64,000 nucleotides of DNA. It comes from Spirosoma sp. 48-14. GTDB taxonomy: Bacteria > Bacteroidota > Bacteroidia > Cytophagales > Spirosomataceae. Position 1 is the first letter of the stretch. Every line of letters starts with the position of its first letter. Shown one piece after another: positions 8,175 through 16,737 of the stretch. The notes under the pieces were generated by a model. The model worked only from the letters and a program-made list of their open reading frames with translations. It made no database searches and was not told where the DNA came from. The DNA lies in NCBI RefSeq assembly GCF_001898575.1, contig NZ_MKUD01000029.1:40931-104930 (forward strand), written 5' to 3'. A program made the position numbers and the translations under genes.

Positions 8175-10676
8175 ATGAAAAAACGTTTAGTTACCTTCTT
8201 AGCACTTGTACTTATTCCCATGTATCAATTGGCCGCCCAGGCTCCTGCGGGTGGTTCTGGAGGTTCAGCTACCATTGCCGGTTTTACCAATGGCATGGAA
8301 AAACATCCGGGCTATCTGACCTATTATTGGGATGCCAAAAAAGGCAAAATCTGGCTCGAAATCGACAAGTTCGATACAGAGCTTTTGTTTTACCCTTCGC
8401 TGGCGCAGGGCGTCGGCTCCAATGATATTGGTCTTGATCGTGGGCGGCTGGGTCAGGAGCATATCATCAAGTTTCAGCGGAGTGGGCCTAAAGTCTTGAT
8501 GATCGAGCCTAACTATTCGTATCGTGCCATCAGCAATGACCCGCTGGAGCGTCGGGCGGTTGAAGAATCGTTTGCCAAATCCGTTCATGCGGGCTTCGAT
8601 GTGGCTGCCGAAGAGAACGGCAAGGTACTGGTCGATCTGACACCGTTTATGATGCAGGATCTGGTCGGCGCTATTCAGGCCATCACCCGCACGCGTCAGG
8701 GAGCTTTTCGGCTAGACCCGGCCCGTTGTGCGATCTACCTGCCGAATACAAAAGCGTTTCCACAGAATACCGAATTTGAGGCTATACTGACGCTTACAGG
8801 CGACAATCCAGGCGCCTATCTGCGCGAAGTGGTGCCAACACCAACGGCTGTCACCATTCATCAGCACTATTCATTTGTGCAACTGCCCGATGCTAACTAT
8901 AAACCACGGGTTTTTGATCCACGCATTGGCTACGGTGGTATTGAATACTTCGACTATGCAACGCCCGTTAGCCAGCCGATCATGAAGCGGTATATTTCAC
9001 GGCATCGACTGGAGAAAAAAGACCCATCGGCGGCTGTTAGTGAAGCAGTTAAGCCCATCATTTATTACATCGACCCCGGAACGCCCGAGCCAATCCGTTC
9101 GGCACTGATGGAAGGAACGGCCTGGTGGAATCAGGCGTTTGAAGCGGCTGGTTATAAGGATGCGTTCCAGGTAAAATTGCTTCCTGCCGATGCCGACCCG
9201 ATGGATATTCGATATAATCTCGTGCAGTGGGTACACCGCTCAACACGCGGCTGGAGCTACGGCGGCAGTATCAGCGACCCCCGGACAGGCGAAATTATCA
9301 AAGGCAAAGTAACCCTGGGCTCGCTGCGGGTTCGGCAGGATTACCTGATTGCACAGGGGCTGGTTGGCGATTACCCCGGAGCCACCGCACCCGATCCTAA
9401 TTCGGACCCTATGATGAAGATGTCCATTGAGCGACTTCGGCAATTGGCTGCCCATGAAGTAGGCCATACGCTTGGTTTGCCACATAATTACATTGCTAGT
9501 GCACAGGGAGGAGGTGAGTTTGGTCGGGCATCGGTTATGGACTACCCAACGATGGTGGCTAAAGTGAAAGGAGCTAGTATCGACCTGTCGGATGCCTATG
9601 CAAAAGGGATTGGTATTTACGACAAATGGAGCATCCGCTACGGTTATGAGCAGTTTCCGAGTGGTACTAATGAGAAACAGGCACTCGATAAAATCGTAAA
9701 CGACATGCATAAGTCCGGCCTTACGTTCCTGACAGACAAAGATGCCCGCCCAGAGGGGTCTGTTCATCCTGGTACGCACCTGTGGGACAATGGCAACAAC
9801 GCTGTCGATGAATTAAAACGAGTGAGCGATGTGCGCCGGATAGCGTTGGCCAATTTCACAGAGAAAAAAATTCCGACCGGAACACCTATGGCTACACTGG
9901 AAGAGGTACTAGTGCCGATGTATATGTTCCACCGCTATCAGGTCGAAGCGGCTGCCAAGGTTGTAGCGGGGCAAGTCTACACCAATGCGCTACGGGGTGA
10001 TGGTCAGCCGGTTGTAGCGACGGTGCCAGTTCAGGAGCAGAAGCGAGCCTTAGACGCCTTACTGTCTACGATTGATCCCGCGTTTTTGGCAGTTCCTAAA
10101 TCAGTGCTGGCTCTGATTCCACCCCATCCGTTCCGGTATGATCCTAATCCACGGGAAGTATTCAAACGTCGGACAGGGCTTTCCTTCGATCCACTGGCAG
10201 CGCCCGAAGCGGCTGCGGGCATGACACTCCAGATGCTGTTTAATTCCGAGCGGGTAAGCCGACTGGTAGCCCAATCGGCTATCGATCCGGCTCAACTGAG
10301 TCTGGAAGGTATGCTCGATCAGCTATTAGCTACCACCTGGTACAAAGCCGATCCGGCTGATGGTTATCAGGCCGAAGTAAAGCGGCTGACCGAAAAATTG
10401 CTTTTACAAAAACTACTCGATTTGGCGAACAGCCTGGAAGCCACTCCACAGGCGCGGGGAATCGCCTTGCTAAAGCTCAGTCAGTTGAAAGCGAAGATTT
10501 CGGCTCCAGCTACTAATCCGAAAGCAAACGCTCACCGCCTGCTGGCACTGGATCAGATACGCCGTGCCGAAGGCAATATTGCTGACCTGAAGCCCACTAA
10601 TCCGCAAACGCCCCCCGACGGTATGCCGATCGATACGGGCCAGGAATGGCTCGCTCCTGCGTGCGACTGGAAATAA
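8175..10676 (+). CDS. Exported zinc-dependent metalloprotease (DUF5117/DUF4953 type)
   Basis: 833 aa with an N-terminal signal peptide (about residues 1-21). The zinc motif HEVGHTLGLPHN near residue 426 is the extended metzincin form HExxHxxGxxH, giving three His ligands, followed by a Met-turn candidate SVMDYPTM about 20-30 residues later. The N-terminal domain and the stretch WVHRSTRGWSYGGSISDPRT match the Bacteroidota DUF5117-DUF4953 proteases. It should degrade proteins in the periplasm or at the surface; the substrate is unknown. It follows the tricorn-like protease in the same direction and is closed by a strong terminator at 10689. Confidence 0.88.
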   Translation: MKKRLVTFLALVLIPMYQLAAQAPAGGSGGSATIAGFTNGMEKHPGYLTYYWDAKKGKIWLEIDKFDTELLFYPSLAQGVGSNDIGLDRGRLGQEHIIKFQRSGPKVLMIEPNYSYRAISNDPLERRAVEESFAKSVHAGFDVAAEENGKVLVDLTPFMMQDLVGAIQAITRTRQGAFRLDPARCAIYLPNTKAFPQNTEFEAILTLTGDNPGAYLREVVPTPTAVTIHQHYSFVQLPDANYKPRVFDPRIGYGGIEYFDYATPVSQPIMKRYISRHRLEKKDPSAAVSEAVKPIIYYIDPGTPEPIRSALMEGTAWWNQAFEAAGYKDAFQVKLLPADADPMDIRYNLVQWVHRSTRGWSYGGSISDPRTGEIIKGKVTLGSLRVRQDYLIAQGLVGDYPGATAPDPNSDPMMKMSIERLRQLAAHEVGHTLGLPHNYIASAQGGGEFGRASVMDYPTMVAKVKGASIDLSDAYAKGIGIYDKWSIRYGYEQFPSGTNEKQALDKIVNDMHKSGLTFLTDKDARPEGSVHPGTHLWDNGNNAVDELKRVSDVRRIALANFTEKKIPTGTPMATLEEVLVPMYMFHRYQVEAAAKVVAGQVYTNALRGDGQPVVATVPVQEQKRALDALLSTIDPAFLAVPKSVLALIPPHPFRYDPNPREVFKRRTGLSFDPLAAPEAAAGMTLQMLFNSERVSRLVAQSAIDPAQLSLEGMLDQLLATTWYKADPADGYQAEVKRLTEKLLLQKLLDLANSLEATPQARGIALLKLSQLKAKISAPATNPKANAHRLLALDQIRRAEGNIADLKPTNPQTPPDGMPIDTGQEWLAPACDWK

Positions 10677-10688
10677 GCTCTACGTCAT

Positions 10689-10728
10689 AAAAATCCGCCT
10701 GCTTTTAAAGCAGGCGGATTTTTTTTTG
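10689..10728 (+). terminator. Rho-independent terminator of the metalloprotease gene
   Basis: AAATCCGCCTGC and GCAGGCGGATTT form a 12-bp stem with a short TTTTAAA loop, followed by a run of T. It begins 12 nt after the stop codon. Confidence 0.92.
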
Positions 10729-10854
10729 CCTTTTCTGACTAGTTCTGTTGTATTGATCGCATTACGCAATCTAATTTTAATCTCTTTTTAATTTGCTTGC
10801 TCGTTTACAGTGGGACTCATGTCTGTCTCGTTTCGATCCAAAAACAGTATCTAT

Positions 10855-12240
10855 ATGATGTTTTCTCTAAAAACTGTCTGGGTAATTGCTTTGGTGATGC
10901 TCAGCCAGTTGACAATTGCTCAACAATATGCTAAACCCGATACCACAAAATCGCCCGAAATAAACGAACTGAAATACAACCTAAATGCGTCGGGCTCCCG
11001 TTTTTTTAAAGTTACGTTTTTAAATCAGAGCTGGCTTCGGTTTAATCAAAGTAATCCGGGGACTACGGTTGTGAGTGAGCCCAAAGACAATACATTCGAT
11101 ATTGGTCTGCGCCGGACGCGTATCCAGCTATTCGGACAGGTCAGCGATCACGTTTTTCTATACCTTCAGTTTGGGCTGAATAATTTTAATTACCTGAATG
11201 GTGGATTCAACCCAACGGCTACATCGAACCGGAAAATCCAACCCTTTTTTCATGATGCGGTAGGCGAATATATCGTCTGGAAGAATAAGGATTACCTGAA
11301 AATCGGCTATGGTCTGACGATTGTCAATGGCCTATCCCGATTTTCAGCGCCGGGGGTAAGTAACATTATGAGTATGGATGTTCCGGTGTTTGCCCAGGCT
11401 ACGGTTGATCAGACGGACGAATTTTCGCGGAAGCTAAGTCTCTATGCACGAGGGCAAATTGGGCATCTGGATTACCGGATTGCGATGAGTGATCCATTCC
11501 CGATTCAGACCAACGGCTCGGCTCTGCCGATCTATGGACCGAACGCCATTTTTGCACTAAAAGGCCACACCAAGCAGTATCAGGGACTTTTTATGTGGCA
11601 GTTTTTCGATAAGGAATCGCACCAGACACCTGGCTACAATACAGGCACCTATTTGGGTTCTAAAAAGATTTTCAATCTTGAAGCGGGCTTTATTACCCAG
11701 AAAAATGCTACCGTGAGCGTTCCTGCGGCTGGCGATACGGCGTATCATACCATGAATCTGTGGTCCATTGCGTCATTCCTGGATATGCCCCTTGACAGAG
11801 AAAAAGGGACAGCCGTGAATGCGTATCTGGGTTATTTCCGTACCGACTATGGTCCAAATTATCTGCGCTTCAACGGAATCATGAACCCTGGTAGTGGTAT
11901 TGTGGCTGGCTATCCGGCTAACACGCAAGGGAATGCATTTCCAATGTTTGGTACAGGAAGTTTAGTCTATGGCCAGGTTGGGTATTTGTTAAAACGCGAT
12001 CTGTTCGGTCCCGGTAATGGCACGCTTATGCCCTATGTCCAGGCGCAGATTGCGAACTATGAGCGTTTAACAAAGACGTTGGGCGTTTACAACATTGGAA
12101 TCAACTACCTGATCAAAGGACATAACGGTAAGTTTACCCTCGATTACCAGAATCGGCCTTTTTACCAGATTTCAGGTAATCAGTACGCACCGGGTGGCCG
12201 TCGTGGTCAGTTGACATTGCAGTATCAGATTTTTATCTAA
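10855..12240 (+). CDS. Outer-membrane beta-barrel (porin-like) protein
   Basis: 461 aa from the chosen ATG at 10855. An upstream in-frame ATG at 10810 would add 15 residues before the signal peptide and is less likely. The signal peptide ends near LTIAQQ. The mature protein has alternating hydrophobic/aromatic strands, many Gly/Asn/Tyr turns and a C-terminal strand ending in an aromatic-rich LTLQYQIFI, as expected for an outer-membrane barrel. RRTRIQLFGQVSDHVFLYLQFG resembles phosphate-selective porin O/P strands. The ligand is unknown. It is transcribed towards the gene at 12308, with a perfect hairpin between them. Confidence 0.7.
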   Translation: MMFSLKTVWVIALVMLSQLTIAQQYAKPDTTKSPEINELKYNLNASGSRFFKVTFLNQSWLRFNQSNPGTTVVSEPKDNTFDIGLRRTRIQLFGQVSDHVFLYLQFGLNNFNYLNGGFNPTATSNRKIQPFFHDAVGEYIVWKNKDYLKIGYGLTIVNGLSRFSAPGVSNIMSMDVPVFAQATVDQTDEFSRKLSLYARGQIGHLDYRIAMSDPFPIQTNGSALPIYGPNAIFALKGHTKQYQGLFMWQFFDKESHQTPGYNTGTYLGSKKIFNLEAGFITQKNATVSVPAAGDTAYHTMNLWSIASFLDMPLDREKGTAVNAYLGYFRTDYGPNYLRFNGIMNPGSGIVAGYPANTQGNAFPMFGTGSLVYGQVGYLLKRDLFGPGNGTLMPYVQAQIANYERLTKTLGVYNIGINYLIKGHNGKFTLDYQNRPFYQISGNQYAPGGRRGQLTLQYQIFI

Positions 12241-12261
12241 TAAGAGTGTGGTGTTAGTAAC

Positions 12262-12291
12262 GTGGTGTCAGATGGAAGCATCTGACACCAC
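12262..12291. terminator. Perfect hairpin between convergent genes
   Basis: GTGGTGTCAGATG (12262-12274) pairs fully with CATCTGACACCAC (12279-12291) around a GAAG tetraloop. It lies between the porin-like gene and the convergent gene ending at 12308, so a two-way terminator or end-protecting hairpin is likely. There is no T-run on either side, which sets it apart from the ordinary terminators of the window. Confidence 0.6.
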
Positions 12292-12307
12292 AGGAGAGAG
12301 CTTGGCG

Positions 12308-12967
12308 CTACTCCTTGAAGTCTCTATCGTAGGGGAATTGACGGGAGGCTTTACGCATGATGGTTGTGATGATGCTGCTGGTATTGCTGCCAAAACCGCG
12401 CGACAGGGTTTTGTCATATTTCCAGAGGAGTTCGCCCGTTTTGCCATCGTTGATGCTGATGGTTGTTTTTCCGGTATTGGTAGCACCACCAAATCCGACG
12501 GCCAGCGTCATGGCGATCGCAGCTCCATCCGACATGGGCTGTGTACTTTCAAATGTACCCGATACAATGCCATCAACTTTCAGAATTTTTGCCAGTTCTT
12601 CCGGTGTAAAACTCGCCAGCGTTTCATAGGTTACAGCATTACGTTCCAGCAGCGCGTTTGTCCGGGCCGGGTCCTGAAAATCAACAAAGATATCGTTGCT
12701 TTCCTTCCGCTTCAGAAAGTAGGAATGAACGGCACTTTGTACGCCCAGGCCTTCCCGTTTTTCGAGCGCTGCAACACCCGCAGGTCCCCCATTTTTTTCT
12801 ACTTCTTTGGGGCGTAATTGCAGAGTCGTTTTAAAGGGAAGAATAGCCAGGACTTTATGGTCTTTGGCCAGGTTTTTGAAATTTGGATTCGTATAAATCT
12901 CACGCGTCTGGGCAAAAGCACTAATCAGTGCGCCAAGAAACAGTACAGTGGTTAATAAGGCTTTCAT
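12308..12967 (-). CDS. Secreted protein of unknown function
   Basis: 219 aa. A signal peptide (MKALLTTVLFLGALISAFAQ) is followed by a soluble domain. The segment DHKVLAILPFKTTLQLRPK near residue 36 and the later DGIVSGTFES ... TISINDGKTGELLWKYDKTLSR resemble the fold of outer-membrane-associated small proteins that bind in the periplasm (CsgG/GNA1162-like 'LAILPF' start followed by a 'GKTGELLWKY' strand), but I cannot assign the family with certainty. No catalytic motif is seen. The gene is alone between mdh and the porin. Confidence 0.55.
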   Translation of the reverse strand: MKALLTTVLFLGALISAFAQTREIYTNPNFKNLAKDHKVLAILPFKTTLQLRPKEVEKNGGPAGVAALEKREGLGVQSAVHSYFLKRKESNDIFVDFQDPARTNALLERNAVTYETLASFTPEELAKILKVDGIVSGTFESTQPMSDGAAIAMTLAVGFGGATNTGKTTISINDGKTGELLWKYDKTLSRGFGSNTSSIITTIMRKASRQFPYDRDFKE

Positions 12968-13066
12968 AAAAAGAGGCTGTTAAACACTGCATAGTTACAG
13001 AGCGACGAGTGGGCTTGGAAATCGACTTTGGCTGAAACGGCATTAACACCGTATGAAGTGGGGAAA

Positions 13067-13096
13067 ACAAAAAACCGGTCGTTGGGACCGGTTTTT
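13067..13096 (-). terminator. Rho-independent terminator of mdh
   Basis: On the minus strand AAAAACCGGTC and GACCGGTTTTTT pair around a short CCAAC loop, followed by T-rich sequence. It begins about 24 nt after the mdh stop codon. Confidence 0.85.
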
Positions 13097-13119
13097 CAAA
13101 TAATGAGCAATCGAAAGAA

Positions 13120-14061
13120 TTAGATACCGATGTTTAGCGTGCTCAATACGCTATTCATGTTGCGAACGGCATCGGCCGATTTGTTGAAGGCAGCCTGCTC
13201 TTCCTCGTTCAGTTTGTAATCAATGATTTCTTCCCAACCACTGCGGCCCAGCACTACGGGTACACCCAGGCAAATGTCCGACTGGCCGTATTCACCTTCG
13301 AGCAGTACGCAGGATGGAATCACACGTTTCTGATCGCGCAGAATGCTTTCGACCATATAGGCGCCAGCCGCTCCCGGTGCATACCAGGCCGAGGTGCCGA
13401 TCAATCCGGTTAAGGTAGCACCGCCAACCATCGTATCAGCAGCTACTTTTTTCAGTGTTTCTTCGTCCAGGAAATTGCCGACCGGAACGCCCGCTTTTGT
13501 TGCCAGACGGGTCAGCGGAATCATGGTTGTATCGCCGTGACCACCGATAACCGAAGCCTGCAAATCGTTGGGCGAGCAGTTTAATGCCAGCGACAGATAA
13601 GTTTTAAAACGAGCCGAATCCAACGCACCACCTAAGCCGATTACCCGATTTTTGGGCAGACCTGAGGCTTTCAGGGCCAGATAGGTCATGGTATCCATCG
13701 GGTTCGATATGATGATGAAAATAGCGTCGGGCGAGTATTTCAGAATGTTTTCGGTAACGCCTTTCACGATACCCGCATTGATGCCAATAAGGTCTTCGCG
13801 GGTCATCCCAGGTTTACGTGGAATCCCCGAAGTAATAACGACGACATCCGAACCTGCCGTTTTTTCGTAATTATTGGTAGAACCGGTTATTTTAACGTCG
13901 CAGTCGAGCAACGTTGACGCCTGGAGCATATCGAGGGATTTACCTTCGCTAAGCCCGTCCTTGATGTCTAACAGCACAACTTCATGGGCAAGCTCCCGGC
14001 GGGCAATGTTATCGGCGCAAGTGGCTCCAACGGCCCCAGCACCTACTACTGTAACTTTCAT
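13120..14061 (-). CDS. mdh: Malate dehydrogenase (LDH-like type)
   Basis: 313 aa, the normal length for the LDH-like tetrameric malate dehydrogenases of Bacteroidota. It oxidises malate to oxaloacetate with NAD+ in the citric acid cycle. The NAD-binding GAGAVG is at residues 7-12. Substrate-binding Arg82, Arg88 (IPRKPGMTRED) and Arg151 are present, as is the catalytic His175 in GGHGDTT; Arg at position 82 distinguishes malate from lactate enzymes. The start is exact because MKVTVVGAG begins the first strand. A promoter candidate lies at 14097-14129 and a terminator at 13067, so it is monocistronic. Confidence 0.96.
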   Translation of the reverse strand: MKVTVVGAGAVGATCADNIARRELAHEVVLLDIKDGLSEGKSLDMLQASTLLDCDVKITGSTNNYEKTAGSDVVVITSGIPRKPGMTREDLIGINAGIVKGVTENILKYSPDAIFIIISNPMDTMTYLALKASGLPKNRVIGLGGALDSARFKTYLSLALNCSPNDLQASVIGGHGDTTMIPLTRLATKAGVPVGNFLDEETLKKVAADTMVGGATLTGLIGTSAWYAPGAAGAYMVESILRDQKRVIPSCVLLEGEYGQSDICLGVPVVLGRSGWEEIIDYKLNEEEQAAFNKSADAVRNMNSVLSTLNIGI

Positions 14062-14096
14062 ACGGTATTCGGAATTAAAGGGTTAACACGAGACCG

Positions 14097-14129
14097 CAAA
14101 AGTACAGTCCCGGTTCTACACAAACCAAT
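14097..14129 (-). promoter_or_regulatory. Candidate Bacteroidota promoter for mdh
   Basis: On the minus strand a TTG (14126-14128) is followed by 21 nt and TACTTTTG (14097-14104), matching the Bacteroidota -33/-7 consensus TTTG-N19-21-TAnnTTTG. It lies 35 nt upstream of the mdh start. Confidence 0.5.
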
Positions 14130-14235
14130 ACAACGGTAATAAAACTTATGGTTGGGTTCCAACGTTAATAGATTATTCAAAAAAAGTTGTTAGACATTCA
14201 CTGCCATCTGCTTTGTTAATCAGCCATTCTACGGA

Positions 14236-14709
14236 ATGGACATGCCAATGAAAAATAGTAATCTTATATCCAGAGTTCTATCCTCTATTTTCTTCAAGCG
14301 TGCCAACGCTGGTGCATCCCGATATGCCCGAAATAGTCGTAGTTTGTTTGAATTGATTCGGGAAGCCGTTGAAAAAAGTGGGGGGTTGACAGGGGCTAAC
14401 TTTTCGGCATTCCGTGACCAATTAGGCGTGGTGACCCGGTTGTTGAAAGCATACGCATCGGGCGATTACCGGGAAGTACCCTGGAAAACCCTGCTCAGAA
14501 TGATTGCCGTGCTGATCTATTTTGTGTCGCCCCTGGATTTTTTACCGGATTTTCTACCCGTTATTGGTTTGACCGACGATATCGCGCTGATGCTCTGGCT
14601 GTTTAGTGGCCTAAAAGACGATATAGAAAAGTTCAGACAGTGGGAAAATCCGGTCGTTAATCAGCAGGGTGAGTCACCTCGCCGAGCGGCAACGATTAAG
14701 ATCGGATAA
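14236..14709 (+). CDS. YkvA-family (DUF1232) protein
   Basis: 157 aa. The C-terminal half holds the DUF1232 signature: LLRMIAVLIYFVSPLDFLPDFLPVIGLTDDIALMLWL in the centre, here from about residue 95, with the conserved SPxDFxPDF and GxxDD elements. The family contains small membrane-associated proteins of unknown role. The N-terminal half (residues 1-80) is basic and probably cytoplasmic. Three Met codons (1, 3, 5) compete as start. A degenerate inverted repeat follows, and tatA lies 133 nt downstream. Confidence 0.8.
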   Translation: MDMPMKNSNLISRVLSSIFFKRANAGASRYARNSRSLFELIREAVEKSGGLTGANFSAFRDQLGVVTRLLKAYASGDYREVPWKTLLRMIAVLIYFVSPLDFLPDFLPVIGLTDDIALMLWLFSGLKDDIEKFRQWENPVVNQQGESPRRAATIKIG

Positions 14710-14717
14710 AGTGAGAA

Positions 14718-14811
14718 GCGATGTATGACTTGCGATTGACGATTTGGCAAAAGTCCAATCTTAGTTCGTAACTTTTATATCGTAAATCGTAAATCGTACT
14801 TCGTAATTCAT
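14718..14811. repeat. Imperfect inverted repeat made of reiterated 'ATCGTAA' words
   Basis: The left arm at 14718-14745 (ending GCGATTGACGATTT) is partly complementary to the right arm at 14784-14811 (AAATCGTAAATCGTACTTCG...), roughly 20 of 28 positions. The right arm repeats AAATCGT twice in tandem. It sits between the DUF1232 gene and tatA. Confidence 0.5.
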
Positions 14812-14842
14812 TAATTTTGCATACATTCAAATTCCAGGAATC

Positions 14843-15046
14843 ATGGTTTCAAGCATTTTTGCAATTATGGGTTTGGGCGGTCAGGAAATGATTTTTATCT
14901 TCCTGGCGTTGCTCCTGTTGTTCGGCGCTAAAAAAATTCCCGAACTCGCACGGGGCCTCGGTAAAGGCATCAAAGAATTCAAAGACGCTACTAAAGACGT
15001 TCGCGAAAACATCGAAGAAGGTCTTAAAGAGTCGGATAAACACTAA
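14843..15046 (+). CDS. tatA: Sec-independent translocase subunit TatA/E
   Basis: 67 aa, normal for TatA. One N-terminal membrane helix (about residues 14-31) is followed by the hinge FGAKKIPELARGLGKGIKEF, with the conserved FG and KxPELxR, then a charged amphipathic tail. TatA forms the pore of the twin-arginine translocase, which moves folded proteins across the inner membrane; TatC is not in the window. A -7 element TAATTTTG at 14812-14819 just after the inverted repeat may start its transcript, and a terminator follows at 15065. Confidence 0.95.
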   Translation: MVSSIFAIMGLGGQEMIFIFLALLLLFGAKKIPELARGLGKGIKEFKDATKDVRENIEEGLKESDKH

Positions 15047-15064
15047 TCATGTATTGTATCTAGG

Positions 15065-15112
15065 CAGACAATCAGGCGGTTCCAGTAAGGGGCCGTCTGA
15101 TTGTCTGTTTTT
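15065..15112 (+). terminator. Rho-independent terminator of tatA
   Basis: CAGACAATCAGGCGG pairs with CCGTCTGATTGTCTG (one G-U pair) and is followed by TTTTTA. It begins 19 nt after the tatA stop. Confidence 0.88.
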
Positions 15113-15189
15113 ATTAGTTTAGCTGCCTGTCCTACGAGAGAACGTAATTCTTTTCCGTTGAAGGCTGGGTAGCGATAAGCCATTTCCTT

Positions 15190-16629
15190 GTGACGCTATA
15201 CCGTAGCTTTTCTTCTGTACAGGCCGACCTAAAAACAGGCCAGATTACCTGCCGCCAGTTGGTAGAGCAGTACCTCACTCGTATTCAGGAAGCCCAGCAC
15301 CTTAACGTATTTACCGAAGTATATGCCGATGAGGCCCGTCGACAGGCCGATTTAGTAGACCAAAAACTGGCCGATGGTACGGCTGGTCGACTGGCGGGTA
15401 TGGTGATTGGTATCAAAGACGTGCTCAGTTATACCAATCATGGTGTACGGGCAGGTAGTCGTATACTCGACAATTTTACGGCGCAATTTACGGCCACAGC
15501 CGTGCAACGACTGATTGATGAGGATGTAATTATCATTGGTCGGCAAAACTGCGATGAGTTTGCGATGGGTTCATCGAACGAAAATTCGGCATTCGGCCCG
15601 GTTCGAAATGCGGCTGATACCAGTCGCGTGCCTGGTGGATCGAGTGGTGGATCGGCTGTAGCAGTACAGGCTGGTCTTTGTTTAGCCAGTATCGGTTCCG
15701 ATACAGGTGGTTCGGTCCGTCAACCGGCTGCGTTCTGTGGCGTTGTAGGCCTGAAACCCACCTATGGCCGCGTGAGCCGCTGGGGTTTAATCGCCTACGC
15801 ATCTTCCTTCGATTGCATTGGACCGATTGCCAATACGCCCGACGATGCCGCACTCCTGCTCGAAATTATGGCTGGCCCCGACGAGTTTGATAGTACAGTT
15901 TCAAGTCGGCCGGTTTCGGCGTATAGCCAGGCGTCGCTTCCTGAACGCCCACTGCGTATAGCCTATTTGCGCGATGGAGTCGAAAGTGAAGGGGTCGATC
16001 AAAGCATTCGGGAAGCTACCCAACGTACTATCGATCAATTGAAAGCGGCAGGTCATACGGTTGAACCCGTTGAGATTTCGCTGTTACAGTATCTGCTTCC
16101 TACCTATTATATTCTGACAACGGCCGAAGCGTCGTCGAACCTCTCGCGTTTCGATGGCGTACGTTATGGATATAGAAGTTTATCGACGGGTACATCAGGA
16201 ATGGACCTTTTGACGTTGTACAAAAAAAGTCGGACAGAAGGGTTCGGCGCTGAAGTACGTCGGCGGATTTTGTTAGGTACGTTTGCGCTGAGTGCCAGCT
16301 ACTACGACGCCTACTACACCAAAGCACAACAGGTTCGACGACTGATTCGGCAGGAAACCGAGCGGCTGTTTGAGCAATACGATTTTTTACTGTCACCCAC
16401 CACACCCACACCTGCATTCCAATTGGGCGAAAAAACAGAGGACCCATTACAAATGTACCTGGCCGATATATTTACGGTTCAGGCAAACGTAGTAGGCTAC
16501 CCAGCTATATCGATTCCAAATGGTACCGACGCAAACGGGCTGCCGATAGGTATACAACTGATGGCTCCGCCTTTTGCCGAAGAGTCTTTGATCGGATTGG
16601 CAAGAAAAATGATGATAAAAAATGGATAA
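15190..16629 (+). CDS. gatA: Asp/Glu-tRNA(Asn/Gln) amidotransferase subunit A (GatA)
   Basis: 479 aa amidase-signature enzyme. GatA releases ammonia from glutamine, and GatB uses it to convert misacylated Glu-tRNA(Gln) and Asp-tRNA(Asn). The Ser-cisSer-Lys triad is visible: Lys in VIGIKDVLSY (~75), and the Ser residues in PGGSSGGSAVA and GSDTGGSVRQPA. NENSAFGPVRNPxD-like sequence (NENSAFGPVRNAADTSRVPGG in the centre) is typical of GatA. The start is GTG at 15190; no ATG lies nearby in frame. GatB and GatC are not in the window. The stop codon TAA lies inside the left arm of the inverted repeat at 16625. Confidence 0.93.
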   Translation: MTLYRSFSSVQADLKTGQITCRQLVEQYLTRIQEAQHLNVFTEVYADEARRQADLVDQKLADGTAGRLAGMVIGIKDVLSYTNHGVRAGSRILDNFTAQFTATAVQRLIDEDVIIIGRQNCDEFAMGSSNENSAFGPVRNAADTSRVPGGSSGGSAVAVQAGLCLASIGSDTGGSVRQPAAFCGVVGLKPTYGRVSRWGLIAYASSFDCIGPIANTPDDAALLLEIMAGPDEFDSTVSSRPVSAYSQASLPERPLRIAYLRDGVESEGVDQSIREATQRTIDQLKAAGHTVEPVEISLLQYLLPTYYILTTAEASSNLSRFDGVRYGYRSLSTGTSGMDLLTLYKKSRTEGFGAEVRRRILLGTFALSASYYDAYYTKAQQVRRLIRQETERLFEQYDFLLSPTTPTPAFQLGEKTEDPLQMYLADIFTVQANVVGYPAISIPNGTDANGLPIGIQLMAPPFAEESLIGLARKMMIKNG

Positions 16630-16703
16630 TGTAGACTGAACAATGAATAATGGTTAAAACTACCGAGGCCTAAACCATTATTATTTTGACCCTCTACATT
16701 ATC
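16625..16703. repeat. AT-rich inverted repeat overlapping the gatA stop codon
   Basis: GATAATGTAGA (16625-16635) pairs with TCTACATTATC (16693-16703), and AATAATGGTT (16646-16655) with AACCATTATT (16673-16682); the middle of the stem is imperfect. The gatA TAA is at 16627-16629 inside the left arm. Further degenerate ACATTATTCATTA words follow up to 16735. The word AATGAATAATG also builds the element at 39030-39109. Confidence 0.7.
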
Positions 16704-16737
16704 AATTATACATTTTACATTATTCATTAATAATTAT

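Noticed and set aside
12248..12817. 189-codon plus-strand frame
   Set aside because: It starts in the hairpin at 12262 and runs antisense to the secreted protein at 12308-12967, which has a proper signal peptide.
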